Source: Ampullaceana balthica | Lineage: Eukaryota; Mollusca; Gastropoda; Lymnaeidae | Direction: 5' to 3' | DNA length: 64,000 nucleotides | Assembly: GCA_944989445.1 (NCBI GenBank) | Contig: CALYLW010000316.1 | Location: 124,001 to 188,000, forward strand | In this document: piece after piece, positions 63,799 to 64,000 of the stretch | Layout: each line of letters begins with the position of its first letter | How positions within the stretch are numbered: position 1 is the stretch's first letter | The notes under the pieces: model-generated | The model's database searches: none | Told to the model about the DNA's origin: nothing | Seen by the model: the letters and a program-made list of their open reading frames with translations, nothing else | Program-made: the position numbers and the translations under genes

Positions 63799-64000
63799 AA
63801 TCTACCTATAAACCATAACAAAATTATAGAAAGTATCGTACTTCAACTTAGTATATACAAATTAGTTCACCCTTAACAGTACGCTGCACCAATATTTTTT
63901 CGCGCCATTGAACAATACATTAATTATTTTTTTTAAAGTACGATTTTAGACCAGCAGGTTCGTGCTAAAATCTCATTTAACGCAGTTTCGCGGAGTTTTT
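63799..64000. other. Right edge, nothing recognised
   Basis: AT-rich non-coding sequence. Confidence 0.3.

Overview
This is eukaryotic, AT-rich, TE-loaded DNA with few genes. Integrator subunit and TPPP orthologues, GT-AG introns, AATAAA poly(A) signals, tRNA-derived SINEs, Helitrons, hAT, PIF/Harbinger, piggyBac and mariner remnants all point to an invertebrate animal. The repeat styles look lophotrochozoan, probably a mollusc; that last step is inference. There are no rRNA genes, CRISPR arrays or bacterial operons.

Genes supported by the sequence: (1) INTS14, minus strand, 27261 to 15603, ten coding exons that splice in frame to 509 aa and cover the whole family. (2) A convergent plus-strand gene at 13406-13984 encoding a 192-aa, mostly disordered protein whose C-terminus carries two BH3-like motifs; this candidate BH3-only apoptosis protein is the most interesting coding feature. 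(3) A TPPP/p25-alpha gene, minus strand, 41147 to 36476, three coding exons, 181 aa, lacking the glycine-rich C-terminal motif of vertebrate TPPPs. (4) A probable first coding exon with signal peptide at 52326-52446 (+), downstream of a CpG-rich, promoter-like stretch; its remaining exons are not visible.

Layout: 1-13.4 kb holds simple repeats, hAT-like elements (one of 2.4 kb with a perfect 8-bp target duplication), a LINE fragment and a 774-bp foldback element containing a 63-bp palindrome. 13.4-27.3 kb holds the tail-to-tail pair BH3 gene and INTS14; one INTS14 intron carries a piggyBac element with TTAA duplications nested inside a hAT-type MITE. 27.7-36 kb is repeats: a Helitron with internal tandem repeats, an interrupted Harbinger-type MITE, a LINE tail and a SINE. 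36.4-41.2 kb is TPPP, whose second intron is filled with microsatellites and nested elements. 41-64 kb is repeat-rich intergenic or intronic DNA with Helitron copies, a pogo MITE, several hAT elements, a dimeric minisatellite, a mariner remnant and a 265-bp tandem duplication.

The recurring theme is transposon nesting. A Harbinger-like MITE family (TTA target duplications, TGACGTCA in its ends) occurs at least eight times, four of them inside hAT-like elements. The genes are housekeeping or cell-biology genes and show no sign of acting as one pathway.
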